NCBI RefSeq assembly: GCF_004005845.1
Contig: NZ_SADE01000001.1
Location: forward strand, 248,001-312,000
DNA from: Hwanghaeella grinnelliae
Lineage (GTDB): Bacteria; Pseudomonadota; Alphaproteobacteria; UBA8366; Aestuariispiraceae
Length of the DNA: 64,000 nt
Direction: 5' to 3'
The stretch's first letter is position 1. The number at the start of each line of letters is the position of its first letter. This document shows, in pieces, positions 53,470 to 62,885 of the stretch. Below the pieces are notes generated by a model. The model searched no databases and was not told where the DNA came from. It saw nothing but the letters and a program-made list of their open reading frames with translations. A program made the translations under genes and the position numbers.

Positions 53470-53967
53470 ATGAGCTTCGGTTTTTTAAGAGCTGCTTTTT
53501 TCATTGTTCTTCTGACCGCCGGATCTGCGGCCTTCGCCCATTCCACGGCGACAGGGATCGTCAAGGAACGGATGGAGTCCATGAAAGCCATCGGAAAGGC
53601 CACCAAATCCATAGTGGCGATGATGCAGGGCAAGCAGGATTACGATCCAACGGCTATCTCGGCGGCAGCGGCTTCTATCAAGGAACATGGCGGTGAGGGG
53701 CTTTTGGCCAAGTTCCCCAAGGACTCGCTTGATCCGCCCAGCGAAGCCCTGCCCGCCATTTGGCAAGACTGGGTGACGTTTAAAACGTTGAACGAAGATT
53801 TGCGGCGGGAAGCCGCGTTGCTGGAAACGGTCGCCGCAAATGGCCCGGAAGGATTCGGAACGGTCGTGACCTACACCGACGACCGGGCGCAGCCGGCGGG
53901 ACCGGTCGCCACGCGCCTGTTGAAGACATGCAAGTCCTGTCACGACAAATTCAGGGAGGAGGATTGA
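53470..53967 (+). CDS. cytochrome c'
   Basis: 165 residues with a signal peptide (FLRAAFFIVLLTAGSAAFA, cleavage before HST). The four-helix pattern starts GIVKERMESMKAIGKATKSI and ends with the C-terminal haem motif LLKTCKSCHDKFREED. Cytochromes c' have a five-coordinate haem that binds NO and CO and protect against nitrosative stress. AAAGGAAAACC precedes the ATG. Likely an operon with the upstream cytochrome c. Confidence 0.88.
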   Translation: MSFGFLRAAFFIVLLTAGSAAFAHSTATGIVKERMESMKAIGKATKSIVAMMQGKQDYDPTAISAAAASIKEHGGEGLLAKFPKDSLDPPSEALPAIWQDWVTFKTLNEDLRREAALLETVAANGPEGFGTVVTYTDDRAQPAGPVATRLLKTCKSCHDKFREED

Positions 53968-53994
53968 TCCGGCCTTGCCGGGCTCATCCCCAGG

Positions 53995-54597
53995 TCAAGT
54001 CTCGAAAGCGGCCAACATTGAAAGCAATGCCGCTTCCATCGAACGCCGCAAATTGCTGCGCCGAGTCTTGCTCAGTTCCGGGTCGGACAAGGCCAGCGCA
54101 GCTTCGTTCATTGCTCCTGAGAGGAGGTAGGCCAGCGCCATAGGGTCGGCATCCGCCCGGAGCGCTTTCTGCCGCTTGGCCTCTGTCAGACCATCTCTCA
54201 ACGCGCCGAACCCATGTTTTGTGTCGATTTCCCGCCACTCTGCCCAACCTAGGACCGATGGGCCGTCAATCAGCGCGATCTGCCGAATGTCGGGACTGGA
54301 ACACGCGTCCAGGAAAGCAAGACAGCCTCGCCGCAATCCCTCCGTGATGGAAGGGGCAGAGGCCGATGCATCTTCGATACGACTCAGGATACGGATATGG
54401 GCGAGGTCCACGACCGCGCGGAACATGTCCGTCTTATCCTTGAAATGATAATACAAAGCGCCGCGGGTAACGCCGGCCTCGCGAACGACATTCTCCGTCG
54501 ATGTTTGCGCAAAACCATTTGCTGCGAATTCAGCCCAGGCAACTTCGAGCAGTTGGTCTCGCGTTTCTTCATACCGCTTCTGACGTTTTTCCGGCAT
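53995..54597 (-). CDS. TetR-family transcriptional regulator
   Basis: 200 residues. RYEETRDQLLEVAWAEFAANGFAQTSTENVVREAGVTRGALYYHFKDKTDMFRAV is a complete TetR DNA-binding domain of the AcrR/TtgR kind; the C-terminal effector domain is unrecognised. ATG at 54597 has CAGGGAAAACC upstream. It is divergent from a VOC gene, and the intervening space carries two near-identical palindromes, its likely operators. Confidence 0.92.
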   Translation of the reverse strand: MPEKRQKRYEETRDQLLEVAWAEFAANGFAQTSTENVVREAGVTRGALYYHFKDKTDMFRAVVDLAHIRILSRIEDASASAPSITEGLRRGCLAFLDACSSPDIRQIALIDGPSVLGWAEWREIDTKHGFGALRDGLTEAKRQKALRADADPMALAYLLSGAMNEAALALSDPELSKTRRSNLRRSMEAALLSMLAAFET

Positions 54598-54694
54598 TGG
54601 TTTTCCCTGCAATTTCCACCGACCGGTCGAGGGTAGTCCGGCCCGCCGATCGCTTCCAATCGGATACCACATTGTAAGCTGACTTGAAAGAAAA

Positions 54695-54727
54695 CATACA
54701 GTATGTATAAAACATACAGCGTGTATG
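54695..54727. promoter_or_regulatory. double TetR-type operator
   Basis: CATACA-GTA-TGTATA (54695-54709) and CATACA-GCG-TGTATG (54713-54727) are two 15-bp inverted repeats with centres 18 bp apart, just upstream of the VOC start. The spacing and half-site resemble TtgR/AcrR-type operators. Confidence 0.65.
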
Positions 54728-54743
54728 AAAATGGAGAAAGAAT

Positions 54744-55154
54744 ATGAAAATAGAAAGCTACTATCCGGTGATAGGAACGGAGGACGTACGGTCGGCCACG
54801 GACTTCTATCAAAGCATGTTCGGTTTCGTTTCGGTTTTTGAAGCGGATTGGTATGTGCATCTGGCCATGCCGGATCAACCGGGCGTGAACCTGGCGATAC
54901 TGGATTGCCGACATGAAAGCGTGCCGGCGAACGGAAGAACGGCGGCGCGGGGAGTGCTTCTTAATTTTGAAACCGATGACGTCGATAAAGAATATCGCCG
55001 ACTATGCGCTGCCGGCGCGGAAATACTTCTGCCCTTGCGGGATGAGCCCTGGGGACAGCGCCATTTTATTGTTCAAGCGCCGGGAGGGGTGATGATTGAT
55101 GTCATCAAGATTATCGAACCGTCGAAAGAATTCCAGGAACAGTATCTGAACTGA
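54744..55154 (+). CDS. VOC-family (glyoxalase/bleomycin-resistance-like) protein
   Basis: 136 residues, one VOC module: [35 protein letters not shown], then [24 protein letters not shown] and [29 protein letters not shown] precedes the ATG. The double palindrome upstream indicates control by the divergent TetR protein, so it probably handles or binds the TetR ligand (inference). Confidence 0.82.
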   Translation: MKIESYYPVIGTEDVRSATDFYQSMFGFVSVFEADWYVHLAMPDQPGVNLAILDCRHESVPANGRTAARGVLLNFETDDVDKEYRRLCAAGAEILLPLRDEPWGQRHFIVQAPGGVMIDVIKIIEPSKEFQEQYLN

Positions 55155-55175
55155 GACGTTAGGAATGCTTGAGGG

Positions 55176-56864
55176 TTATAGGGCGCCCGAGAGAGTCCGG
55201 TCTTTGGGGAAAATCAGGCGCACAATGGTGCCTTCACCTGGCTTGGAGGCGATGTCTATCGTGCCGCCGTGTTGTTCGATCAACCCTTTCACGATCGATA
55301 AACCCAGGCCGGACCCTTCCTGGGTGTTCAACACGCTGCCGCCGACTTGCGTAAAGGGCTCCAACGCCTGGCTTATTTCCTCAAGCGACATGCCGACGCC
55401 GTCGTCCTTGACGCCGAGTGCCAGACGCCCGTCCTCACGGTCTTCTGTAAAGACGGAAACCGCCCCACCCTTCGGTGTGAACTTTATGGCGTTGGAAAGC
55501 AGGTTCAGCAGCATCTGGTAAATCCGCCGAGAGTCTCCTTTGACTTCGATCGACGTTGACGGAATGCGGTTCTTCAGGTCGACGCCACCGGCCCTTGCGC
55601 GTTCCCGCAATTGCAGGATGACCTCGTCCGCATGGGATGACAGCCCGACCCTATCCTCGACCAAGGCTACTTTTCCAGCCTCCAGGCGGGTCAATTCCAA
55701 AATATCGTTAATCAAGGAAAGAAGGTGGACGCCGGAAAAGTGGACGCCTTCGATGTATTCCTTGTAGCGGTTGTTTTCCACCGGACCGAACACTTCGCTA
55801 CGAATGATGTCGGAAAACCCGATGATGGAGTTCAATGGGGTTCGCAATTCATGCGACATCTGCGCCAAGAAGTCGGATTTGGCCTTGCTTGCCTGCTCAG
55901 CCCGGTCCTTGGCGTGGCTCATTTCTTCCTGCGCGCGCTCGGTTTCCCGCAACTGGCGCTGCAGTTCCGCGGTTCTGTCCTCGACACGCATCTCCAGTTC
56001 AAGCTTGGCGGCCCTCAATAGGCTTTCCGTTTTCTTCTGCTCGGTAATATCCGTGTATGTCGTCACGAAGCCTTCAGGTACGGGAAAGCCGACAACTTCC
56101 AGCACCGTCCCGTCCGGGCGTTCGCGTTTGAATCTATGGGGTTGAAATTGTCGGGCGAGTTCCTCGCGCTGCTTTGCCAGTTGCACCGGGTCGCCGCTGC
56201 CATATTCGCCGCGCTTTGCGTTGAACAGCATGAAGTCGAAGAAAGGCGTTCCGGGTTTCAGCAAATCTGCGGGGAATCCTAAAAGTTCGCCACATCTACG
56301 ATTGGCTACGACCAAGTCGAGATTGCGGTCACAAAGCGAAATTCCCTGTTCCACGCTTTCCAGAATACGCTCAAGCGTTTCCGTCTTGCGCTTCAGTTCC
56401 TGTTCACGTTCCGCCAATTCTTTCGTTCGTTCGCGCACGCGCTCGTCCAAGCGCTCATTCGCCTTTTCCAATTCGCTCTGATAGCGGCGCAGTTCGGTGA
56501 TGTCCTGATAGGTCGTAACGAAACCGCCGTTTTCGATCGGATAGCCCTGAATGCGCAAAACCTGTCCGTCAGGGCGGACGCGCTCAAGAACGTGCGGCTG
56601 GAATTGCCGCGCCAGTTCCATTCTTTCCTGAACAAGGGTTTCCACATCGCCGTCACCGTATTCCCCGCGTTCGGCGTTGTAGCGCAGGAATGCGTCGGCC
56701 GGTGTGCCGGGTTGTCCCAGTTCTTCGGGGAATTCCAGCAGGCGCAGATAATGCGTATTGCAATAGACCAGCACCAGATCCTGGTCGAAATAGCTGACAC
56801 CTTGGCCCAAATTCTCCAAGGCATCTGCCAAAACGATGGGATCGATATCCAGCTTCGTGGTCAT
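55176..56864 (-). CDS. PAS-domain sensor histidine kinase, orphan
   Basis: 562 residues, no membrane span. Two similar PAS domains (about 8-125 and 160-290): both contain GEYG, ELARQFQPH and the end FVTTY-DITE, an internal duplication. Coiled linkers separate them. HisKA: FLAQMSHELRTPLNSIIGFSD (phospho-His). HATPase: NLLSNAIKFTPKGG, GVKDDGVGMS and EGSGLGLSIVKGLIEQHGG. It is a soluble cytoplasmic kinase; no response-regulator gene is adjacent, so its partner is elsewhere. Confidence 0.92.
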   Translation of the reverse strand: MTTKLDIDPIVLADALENLGQGVSYFDQDLVLVYCNTHYLRLLEFPEELGQPGTPADAFLRYNAERGEYGDGDVETLVQERMELARQFQPHVLERVRPDGQVLRIQGYPIENGGFVTTYQDITELRRYQSELEKANERLDERVRERTKELAEREQELKRKTETLERILESVEQGISLCDRNLDLVVANRRCGELLGFPADLLKPGTPFFDFMLFNAKRGEYGSGDPVQLAKQREELARQFQPHRFKRERPDGTVLEVVGFPVPEGFVTTYTDITEQKKTESLLRAAKLELEMRVEDRTAELQRQLRETERAQEEMSHAKDRAEQASKAKSDFLAQMSHELRTPLNSIIGFSDIIRSEVFGPVENNRYKEYIEGVHFSGVHLLSLINDILELTRLEAGKVALVEDRVGLSSHADEVILQLRERARAGGVDLKNRIPSTSIEVKGDSRRIYQMLLNLLSNAIKFTPKGGAVSVFTEDREDGRLALGVKDDGVGMSLEEISQALEPFTQVGGSVLNTQEGSGLGLSIVKGLIEQHGGTIDIASKPGEGTIVRLIFPKDRTLSGAL

Positions 56865-56974
56865 TCGATTGATCTTAAAAAGAAAAGTCCTGCTCTAGAC
56901 TATCCATGGCGCCTATTTCAGCAATGGATTAATTTAGAGACTTATTTTGCATATCTTGGACAGGTTAAAGAGTG

Positions 56975-58165
56975 ATGAATAACGCCGTCGCCGTAATGAA
57001 AACACGGCATCCAGCGTTCGCTTCCGTGAACATCGCCGCATTATTTCTGGCCATCCTGTGGTTTTACCTTTTTCCGGCCTCGTCACAGACCCAGGCAAAA
57101 GATTGTGAACAGCCGGAACCGGTTTGCGCGGTACGCGGGGCCGTATTTGCGATCTCGTCATTCGACCCGGTCGCAAGCGCGGTGCGGATTGGCCCGCAGA
57201 CCCTCGTCACGTCGCGACATGCAGTGGCCGATGAACCCGGTGTGACGGTCTTCTTGGCGAATGGGCAGTCACTGCAGGGGGAAGTAGTGCCGACCGATTA
57301 TCCGGGGGACATTATTCTGATTGCCGTTCCGGGACTTCCGTCAGGGACGATGATGGACATCACGGCGGTCGTGCAGCCCGAGATCGGTGAAGATGTTTAT
57401 TCGGTCGGGGTCGATGTCGCGAAAAAGGCGATCCGGGCCTTTCCGCCCGGTTCGGTACTGATGCCGCCGGCGGCGGGCCATCTTTTGGCGCGGTTGCACC
57501 ACACCGCCTATAGCCAACCGGGCAACAGCGGCGGCGCCCTTGTCTCGGCGACCGGAGAATTAGTGGGAATCATCGCTTCAGGGGGCGAAGGGCGTTATGA
57601 AGCGGTGCCAACCGCCGCCTTGAGCGATTTGATCGACCGCAGCGGCACAACGTTCAATCAGGCAAGCACGGCCCTTGGAACCGCCGTGCGGGATTGCACG
57701 CTGATATTGGAAGATCGGCGCGGCGACCGTGCGCCGCTGACAAATGAAGAAGCCGACCGTATCGAAGCGGCCTGCATGGGAACCGGAAACCGGCAGTATT
57801 TCGATCTAGCTGCAGAGGCTTATGGCGCATCGGGATTTTTCGGTCGGTCCATCGCTGCCTCCGAGGCGTCGATCGCACAGGACCCGAATGCCTTGAACGC
57901 CCGGCTCACAGCGGTGGTTACCTATCACTTAGCCGGGTGGTATGAGGAGGAACTTCCGCATCTTCGCTTTTTGATGAAGTATATTCCGGACGATCCGCTG
58001 GTGGTTCGTTATGGTATTCAAGCGGGCGTCTGGGGCGGGGATAAGGCGCTTGCCGCAAGCGCCTTTGAAAGACTGAAAGCATCGAATCCGAATATGGCGT
58101 CCGTTGCCCAGAAGTTCATCGACAACCCGCCGCCGCGGCCGGCGCGCAGAGATTTACCAAAATAG
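56975..58165 (+). CDS. secreted trypsin-like serine protease
   Basis: 396 residues. An N-terminal hydrophobic span (ASVNIAALFLAILWFYLFPASS) exports it. The S1/HtrA-type domain has His in LVTSRHAVAD, Asp in YPGDIILIAV and Ser in YSQPGNSGGALVS. The C-terminal 170 residues are helical, TPR-like (ALNARLTAVVTYHLAGWYEEELPHLRFLM, ALAASAFERLKASNPNM). No PDZ domain. It ends seven bases from the convergent S8 protease gene. Confidence 0.82.
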   Translation: MNNAVAVMKTRHPAFASVNIAALFLAILWFYLFPASSQTQAKDCEQPEPVCAVRGAVFAISSFDPVASAVRIGPQTLVTSRHAVADEPGVTVFLANGQSLQGEVVPTDYPGDIILIAVPGLPSGTMMDITAVVQPEIGEDVYSVGVDVAKKAIRAFPPGSVLMPPAAGHLLARLHHTAYSQPGNSGGALVSATGELVGIIASGGEGRYEAVPTAALSDLIDRSGTTFNQASTALGTAVRDCTLILEDRRGDRAPLTNEEADRIEAACMGTGNRQYFDLAAEAYGASGFFGRSIAASEASIAQDPNALNARLTAVVTYHLAGWYEEELPHLRFLMKYIPDDPLVVRYGIQAGVWGGDKALAASAFERLKASNPNMASVAQKFIDNPPPRPARRDLPK

Positions 58166-58172
58166 TCCGGGT

Positions 58173-59441
58173 TTATGGGGCGTCCAATGGGTTGGGCACC
58201 CAACCCCATTTCACTTTGGCAGCACCGCGTTCCATCGATCGCCCCGTGTGTCCCTTAAGCGCTGCGACTAAATCCGCCACAGACTGTTCTGGATTTTGCG
58301 CCAGTATTCGCACAGCCATCGCGGTTACGCGGGGCACCGCATAACTTGAGCCCGAGGCCACGACGGTAGCGCCACGATGGTCGACCGTCTCTATGCTTTC
58401 CGCGGGAACCATCAGGTCGACGGATTGCGCACCCCAGTTGGACCCCTTGGCCAGCCGCCCGAAAGCATCTGCCGAGGTCGCGACGACCATGTTCTCAAGT
58501 GGCAGGGCGGCGGGAAATACCGGCTCATCGTCGATGTTGCGGTCGTCGTTGCCGGCGGAGACGATGAATAGAATATCCGGATGCTCCTCTGCCGCCAGGG
58601 CGAAGACGCGCCAATCGATCTCACGGTTGCTGCCGAGCGGCATCATGACAATCCTTGCGCCGTTTTGTGCCGCATAGGCGACGATCTCACCCATTCGCCG
58701 CATGTCTGGCCGAGGATAGCGATATGGGATCATGCGCGTCATAGGCGCTTCCCGCAGCAGGATACTGGCGACGCTGGTTCCATGGCGGATGGGATAATAG
58801 GGGGACCGGGAGGTTTCGACATCGAATGGTCGTGGGTCCATGTCCCAGAAGTCATAGCCTAGGATGCGGCCGCTATCGCCGCGTGCCAAATGCGCCGCGA
58901 CCTCGGGCAGCAAATAATTCACACCCGTATCCACGTGAACGACAGTTACCCCTTCCGGGTCTTCGCCCGGCGGAACCGGTGGGTTCAACGTTTCGGGGGC
59001 TCCTTCCTGCTGCAGGTCAGGACCCAATGTTACGAGGAATAAGTCCTCGCCATTGCGTTCCAAAATACGTGCTTGTTTGACAGCGCATCTGGGGCCGAGA
59101 TCGATCGTTCCGAAAGGAATGCCGTTCAAACGCATATCGCTATGGGCACGCCTTACTGATCCGCCATAACCGTCCAACCCAAGGATAACGGTTGTGCCAT
59201 CGGCGTCCGTCAGCCTGAAGCTTCGTCGAAACCTAACATCCACTCCGATGTAGTCTTCGATTGTCCTCACCGTCCACCGCCCATCGTCGAATGAACCGGC
59301 ATGGGTCGGGTTTTCCTCGCAGGCCTTCAGTGTCAAAGCCTTCAACTCAGCAAGCCGTGCTCGGTCGAAAGCCAAGCCTTGGCCGGTATGGGCGAAGATG
59401 ACGAATGCCGCAAAAGGTAGGAGTGTCGCGAAACGCTTCAA
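58173..59441 (-). CDS. secreted subtilisin-like (S8) serine protease
   Basis: 422 residues with a signal peptide (MKRFATLLPFAAFVIFAHTG, cleavage after GLA). Residues 25 to about 165 are an N-terminal domain of its own, possibly a prodomain. Triad: Asp in VTVVHVDTGVN, His in YPIRHGTSVASIL and Ser in VASGSSYAVPRVTAMAV; oxyanion Asn region in IVSAGNDDRN. The start is a TTG at 59441 with GGGAACG upstream. Active site complete; export to periplasm or outside. Confidence 0.85.
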   Translation of the reverse strand: MKRFATLLPFAAFVIFAHTGQGLAFDRARLAELKALTLKACEENPTHAGSFDDGRWTVRTIEDYIGVDVRFRRSFRLTDADGTTVILGLDGYGGSVRRAHSDMRLNGIPFGTIDLGPRCAVKQARILERNGEDLFLVTLGPDLQQEGAPETLNPPVPPGEDPEGVTVVHVDTGVNYLLPEVAAHLARGDSGRILGYDFWDMDPRPFDVETSRSPYYPIRHGTSVASILLREAPMTRMIPYRYPRPDMRRMGEIVAYAAQNGARIVMMPLGSNREIDWRVFALAAEEHPDILFIVSAGNDDRNIDDEPVFPAALPLENMVVATSADAFGRLAKGSNWGAQSVDLMVPAESIETVDHRGATVVASGSSYAVPRVTAMAVRILAQNPEQSVADLVAALKGHTGRSMERGAAKVKWGWVPNPLDAP

Positions 59442-59531
59442 AGATCGTTCCCATTGGGATGCAAAAAGACAGTGGTTCGCTTTTCAGCATCAACCACTGC
59501 CGTTCGTAGTCAACCGAGAAACGTATTCTGC

Positions 59532-60389
59532 CTATTGTGTGACCGGGACGTAGAAGTCGATCTCACCGGCCTTGTTCACGGGGTCGAACCGTTCACCGAA
59601 ATACTCGAAATCCGCGCTTTGGGCGAGGCGGTAGCCGGAATTGGGAAGCCAGGTTCCGAAGATGTGCTGCAGGGTCGGTTTGATGTCGATGTTAATCGTC
59701 TGGCCGGTGAGTTTGTGGGTGAAAACCGCATAGGTCTGAGGTTCAATGACGACCTTATCCATGCCGTCCGGGGGTATGGCGTCGACCTTCGCCATGACCC
59801 CGGCGATATAGTCGAACCGGTCCGTGCGACCGTTGTCGCCGAAACAGGCCCCGATGCCGCCTTCGGTCATCAAGGGAAGCAATTGCGCCCAACGACCTTC
59901 AACTGTTTCCCAAAGTGTAGGAATTTCGCTAGTGTTGTCGCGTTGAAAACTGCCTTTGAGGCCGATTGCCGCGAAACGGCCTTTTTCCAAAATTCGTGGC
60001 TCCATCATTTCTTGCTCCTTCAGGAAGGTAAGGGATGCACCTGAGAGAGGAGACACGAGGCGTCCCGTTCCAGACCATCGGCCATTGCGGACCGTGCCGG
60101 GTGAAACTCCAAAAAAGTCCGAGAATGAACGCGTGAAAGCCTGTTGGGACCCGAAGCCGCATTCCAACGCGACTTGGACAATCGGCATGCTGTCGTCCCG
60201 CAATAATTCCGCTGCTCGAGAGAGGCGACGGGCCCTGACATAACCCATCACCGTCCATCCGGTCATGGCCTGGAACGTACGGCAGAAATGATATCGGGAA
60301 ACGCCGGCCGCCGAAGCGACCTCGTCCAGGCGCAGATCCTCACCCAAATGGGTTTCGATCCTGTCTATGGCTTTCAAGATACGTCGCAT
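59532..60389 (-). CDS. AraC-family regulator with GyrI-like ligand domain
   Basis: 285 residues. N-terminal double HTH: AIDRIETHLGEDLRLDEVASAAGVSRYHFCRTFQAMTGWTVMGYVRARRLSRAAELL and VALECGFGSQQAFTRSFSDFFGVSP. The C-terminal 160 residues (EPRILEKGRFAAIGLKG, then TYAVFTHKLTGQ, then HIFGTWLPNSGYRLAQSADFEYFGERF) are the GyrI/SbmC-like small-molecule-binding domain, as in Rob or BltR. GAGGAG lies upstream. It probably responds to a hydrophobic or drug-like ligand. Confidence 0.9.
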   Translation of the reverse strand: MRRILKAIDRIETHLGEDLRLDEVASAAGVSRYHFCRTFQAMTGWTVMGYVRARRLSRAAELLRDDSMPIVQVALECGFGSQQAFTRSFSDFFGVSPGTVRNGRWSGTGRLVSPLSGASLTFLKEQEMMEPRILEKGRFAAIGLKGSFQRDNTSEIPTLWETVEGRWAQLLPLMTEGGIGACFGDNGRTDRFDYIAGVMAKVDAIPPDGMDKVVIEPQTYAVFTHKLTGQTINIDIKPTLQHIFGTWLPNSGYRLAQSADFEYFGERFDPVNKAGEIDFYVPVTQ

Positions 60390-60499
60390 GGCTCCTCACC
60401 GTGTTGGTGGGGCCAGAATAGGCGGCATGCAAGCGCGCCGTCTTAACCGGGATTGCTGAATTGACTGTCGCTGCGCAATCCCGGTTTCGCGGGTGGTGC

Positions 60500-61123
60500 T
60501 TAGCTGGCTTCCCGGTAGAGCCACGGCTGACCGCCGCCCTGCTTGTCTTCGAATGTGTCGATCTTCTTTTCGTTCTGCAGCGTTAGGCCGATATCGTCGA
60601 GCCCGTTCAGCAGGCAATGCTTGCGGAACGCATCCAACTCGAAGGGGATTTCTTCGCCGTCCGGATCGGTGATGACTTGGTTTTCCAAATCGACCGTGAA
60701 TGTGGCGTTCGAGCCGCGATCGGCCTTGTCCATTAGCTTGTCGATCACTTCGCGCGGCAGTTTGATCGGGACGATGCCGTTCTTGAAGCAGTTGTTATAG
60801 AAGATGTCCGCAAAGCTCGGCGCCAGGACGCACCGAATGCCGAAGTCGAGCAGGGCCCAGGGGGCATGTTCGCGCGAGGAGCCGCAGCCGAAATTGTCGC
60901 CGGCGACCAGAATTTCCGACTGCCGGTACTGGGGCTTGTTCAGCACGAAGTCAGGCTTCTCTTCACCGGTTTCCGGATCGTAACGCATTTCGTCGAACAG
61001 ATGCTTGCCCAGGCCCGTGCGCTCAATTGTTTTCAGAAACTGCTTCGGGATGATCATGTCTGTATCGACATTGAACATGTTCAGCGGCGCCGCGATCCCG
61101 GTCAGGGTTTTGAATTTCTGCAT
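60500..61123 (-). CDS. leuD: 3-isopropylmalate dehydratase small subunit
   Basis: 207 residues. [53 protein letters not shown] and [20 protein letters not shown] are the LeuD landmarks. With LeuC it isomerises 2- to 3-isopropylmalate. GGGAGAGGAC precedes the ATG. A 72-residue gene separates it from leuC. Confidence 0.97.
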   Translation of the reverse strand: MQKFKTLTGIAAPLNMFNVDTDMIIPKQFLKTIERTGLGKHLFDEMRYDPETGEEKPDFVLNKPQYRQSEILVAGDNFGCGSSREHAPWALLDFGIRCVLAPSFADIFYNNCFKNGIVPIKLPREVIDKLMDKADRGSNATFTVDLENQVITDPDGEEIPFELDAFRKHCLLNGLDDIGLTLQNEKKIDTFEDKQGGGQPWLYREAS

Positions 61124-61157
61124 GCTGTCCTCTCCCTAATCCTTGTCTTGCCGGGCA

Positions 61158-61376
61158 TTATCCGCGCCGGCGGCGGGAATCCCAAATGAAATCGAATTCA
61201 GCCAAGTCGTCGTCGTCAGCATCGATCAGGCCCAGGCCGCCAGCGAATAACTCGTTGTCGTTGGCGCCGGTTTCATCGGCATAGACGATCTCGACGAACC
61301 AACCGTTCGTGTCCAAGTCCTTCTTGAACAGGCGGCTGACGAAGCTCTCCCATTCGGCCAAGGCGATTGCGCTCAT
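61158..61376 (-). CDS. small acidic protein between leuC and leuD
   Basis: 72 residues from ATG at 61376: MSAIALAEWESFVSRLFKKD, then GWFVEIVYADETGANDNEL, ending DFIWDSRRRRG. GAGGAGAC lies eight bases upstream. The charge pattern (acidic ADDDDLAEFD then RRRRG) and position in the leu operon make it a real gene of unknown function. Confidence 0.6.
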   Translation of the reverse strand: MSAIALAEWESFVSRLFKKDLDTNGWFVEIVYADETGANDNELFAGGLGLIDADDDDLAEFDFIWDSRRRRG

Positions 61377-61411
61377 TCTCTGTCTCCTCAAAACCCCAAA
61401 GGCGCAGCGGC

Positions 61412-62818
61412 CTAAAGGAAATCTCGCACGTCGGCCAAGGTACCCTTGATCGCGGCGGCGGCGGCCATACCCGGGCTGACCAGATGGGTCCGCCCGCCAC
61501 GGCCCTGACGGCCCTCGAAATTACGGTTGCTGGTGGACGCGCAACGCTCGCCCGGTTTCAATTTGTCAGCGTTCATGGCGAGGCACATGGAGCAGCCCGG
61601 CTCACGCCAGTCGAAGCCGGCTTCCGTGAAGATCTTGTCCAGACCTTCGCGCTCGGCTTCTTCTTTCACCAGACCGGACCCCGGAACGATCATCGCATGG
61701 ACGCCGTCAGCGACCTTGCGGCCTTCTGCAATCGCGGCGGCTTCGCGCAGATCCTCAATTCGGCCGTTGGTGCAGGAACCGACGAAGACCTTGTCGATCT
61801 TTACGTCCGTCAGCTTCTGACCCGCGGTCAGGCCCATATAATCCAGGGCGCGTTGGATGGCCTGCGCCTTGTTCTGGTCGCCAGAATCCGCCGGGTTCGG
61901 CACGTAGCCGGTGATCGGCGCAACGTTTTCCGGGCTGGTGCCCCAGGTGATCTGCGGCGGTATGTCGGCAACGTCCAGCGTCACTTCCGTTTCGTATTTG
62001 GCGCCTTTGTCCGACGGCAACGTCTTCCAATAGGCGACCGCTGCTTCCCACTGACCCGCCTTTGGCGCCATGGGACGACCCTTGAAATATTCGAAGGTTT
62101 TCTCATCCGGTGCGATCAGACCGGCACGGGCGCCGCCTTCGATCGTCATGTTACAGACGGTCATACGCCCTTCGATGCTGAGGTCACGGATCGCCTGGCC
62201 GGCATATTCAATGACATGGCCGGTGCCGCCGGCAGTCCCGATCTTGCCGATCAGGGCCAGAATGAGGTCCTTGGCGGTCACGCCTGGCGGCAAGGCGCCG
62301 TCGACCGTGACACGCATGTTCTTGAGCGGCTTCTGCAGCAACGTCTGGGTGGCGAGCACATGCTCTACCTCGGACGTTCCAATGCCGAAGGCGAGTGCGC
62401 CGAAAGCACCATGGGTCGCCGTGTGGCTATCGCCGCAGACGATTGTCGTGCCGGGCAGGGTGAAGCCCTGTTCCGGTCCGATGATGTGAACGATGCCCTG
62501 GCGGATATCCGTTGTCTCGAAATAGGGCACGCCGAATTCAGCGACGTTCTTTTCCAAAGTTTCGACCTGCAGACGGCTTTCGGGATCGGCGATCCCAGCG
62601 GACCGGTCGGAGGTCGGAACATTGTGGTCCGCCACGGCCAAGGTGGCGTCCGGGCGGCGGACCTTCCGCCCGGACATGCGCAGCCCTTCGAAGGCTTGTG
62701 GGCTTGTCACTTCGTGAACCAAATGCCGATCGATATAAATAAGGCAGGTGCCGTCATCCTGTTGATCCACCAGATGACTTTCCCAGATCTTGTCGAATAG
62801 CGTTTTCGGTTCTGACAT
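61412..62818 (-). CDS. leuC: 3-isopropylmalate dehydratase large subunit
   Basis: 468 residues. [73 protein letters not shown] and the [4Fe-4S] ligands in [12 protein letters not shown] and GCSMCLAMN identify LeuC. Start ATG at 62818 has GGAGGGAACC upstream. It heads the leuC-leuD group downstream of rplS. Confidence 0.97.
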   Translation of the reverse strand: MSEPKTLFDKIWESHLVDQQDDGTCLIYIDRHLVHEVTSPQAFEGLRMSGRKVRRPDATLAVADHNVPTSDRSAGIADPESRLQVETLEKNVAEFGVPYFETTDIRQGIVHIIGPEQGFTLPGTTIVCGDSHTATHGAFGALAFGIGTSEVEHVLATQTLLQKPLKNMRVTVDGALPPGVTAKDLILALIGKIGTAGGTGHVIEYAGQAIRDLSIEGRMTVCNMTIEGGARAGLIAPDEKTFEYFKGRPMAPKAGQWEAAVAYWKTLPSDKGAKYETEVTLDVADIPPQITWGTSPENVAPITGYVPNPADSGDQNKAQAIQRALDYMGLTAGQKLTDVKIDKVFVGSCTNGRIEDLREAAAIAEGRKVADGVHAMIVPGSGLVKEEAEREGLDKIFTEAGFDWREPGCSMCLAMNADKLKPGERCASTSNRNFEGRQGRGGRTHLVSPGMAAAAAIKGTLADVRDFL

Positions 62819-62844
62819 TCCCGGTTCCCTCCAAAACAATCAGA

Positions 62845-62869
62845 CCTTCCCCGCCCGTTGCGGGGAAGG
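62845..62869 (-). terminator. hairpin between rplS and leuC
   Basis: CCTTCCCCGC and GCGGGGAAGG form an exact 10-bp stem with a 5-base loop; on the minus strand TCTGATTGTTTT follows. Probably the terminator of the trmD-rplS transcript, though the T tract is imperfect. Confidence 0.55.
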
Positions 62870-62885
62870 GTATGCGACGCCGAGA

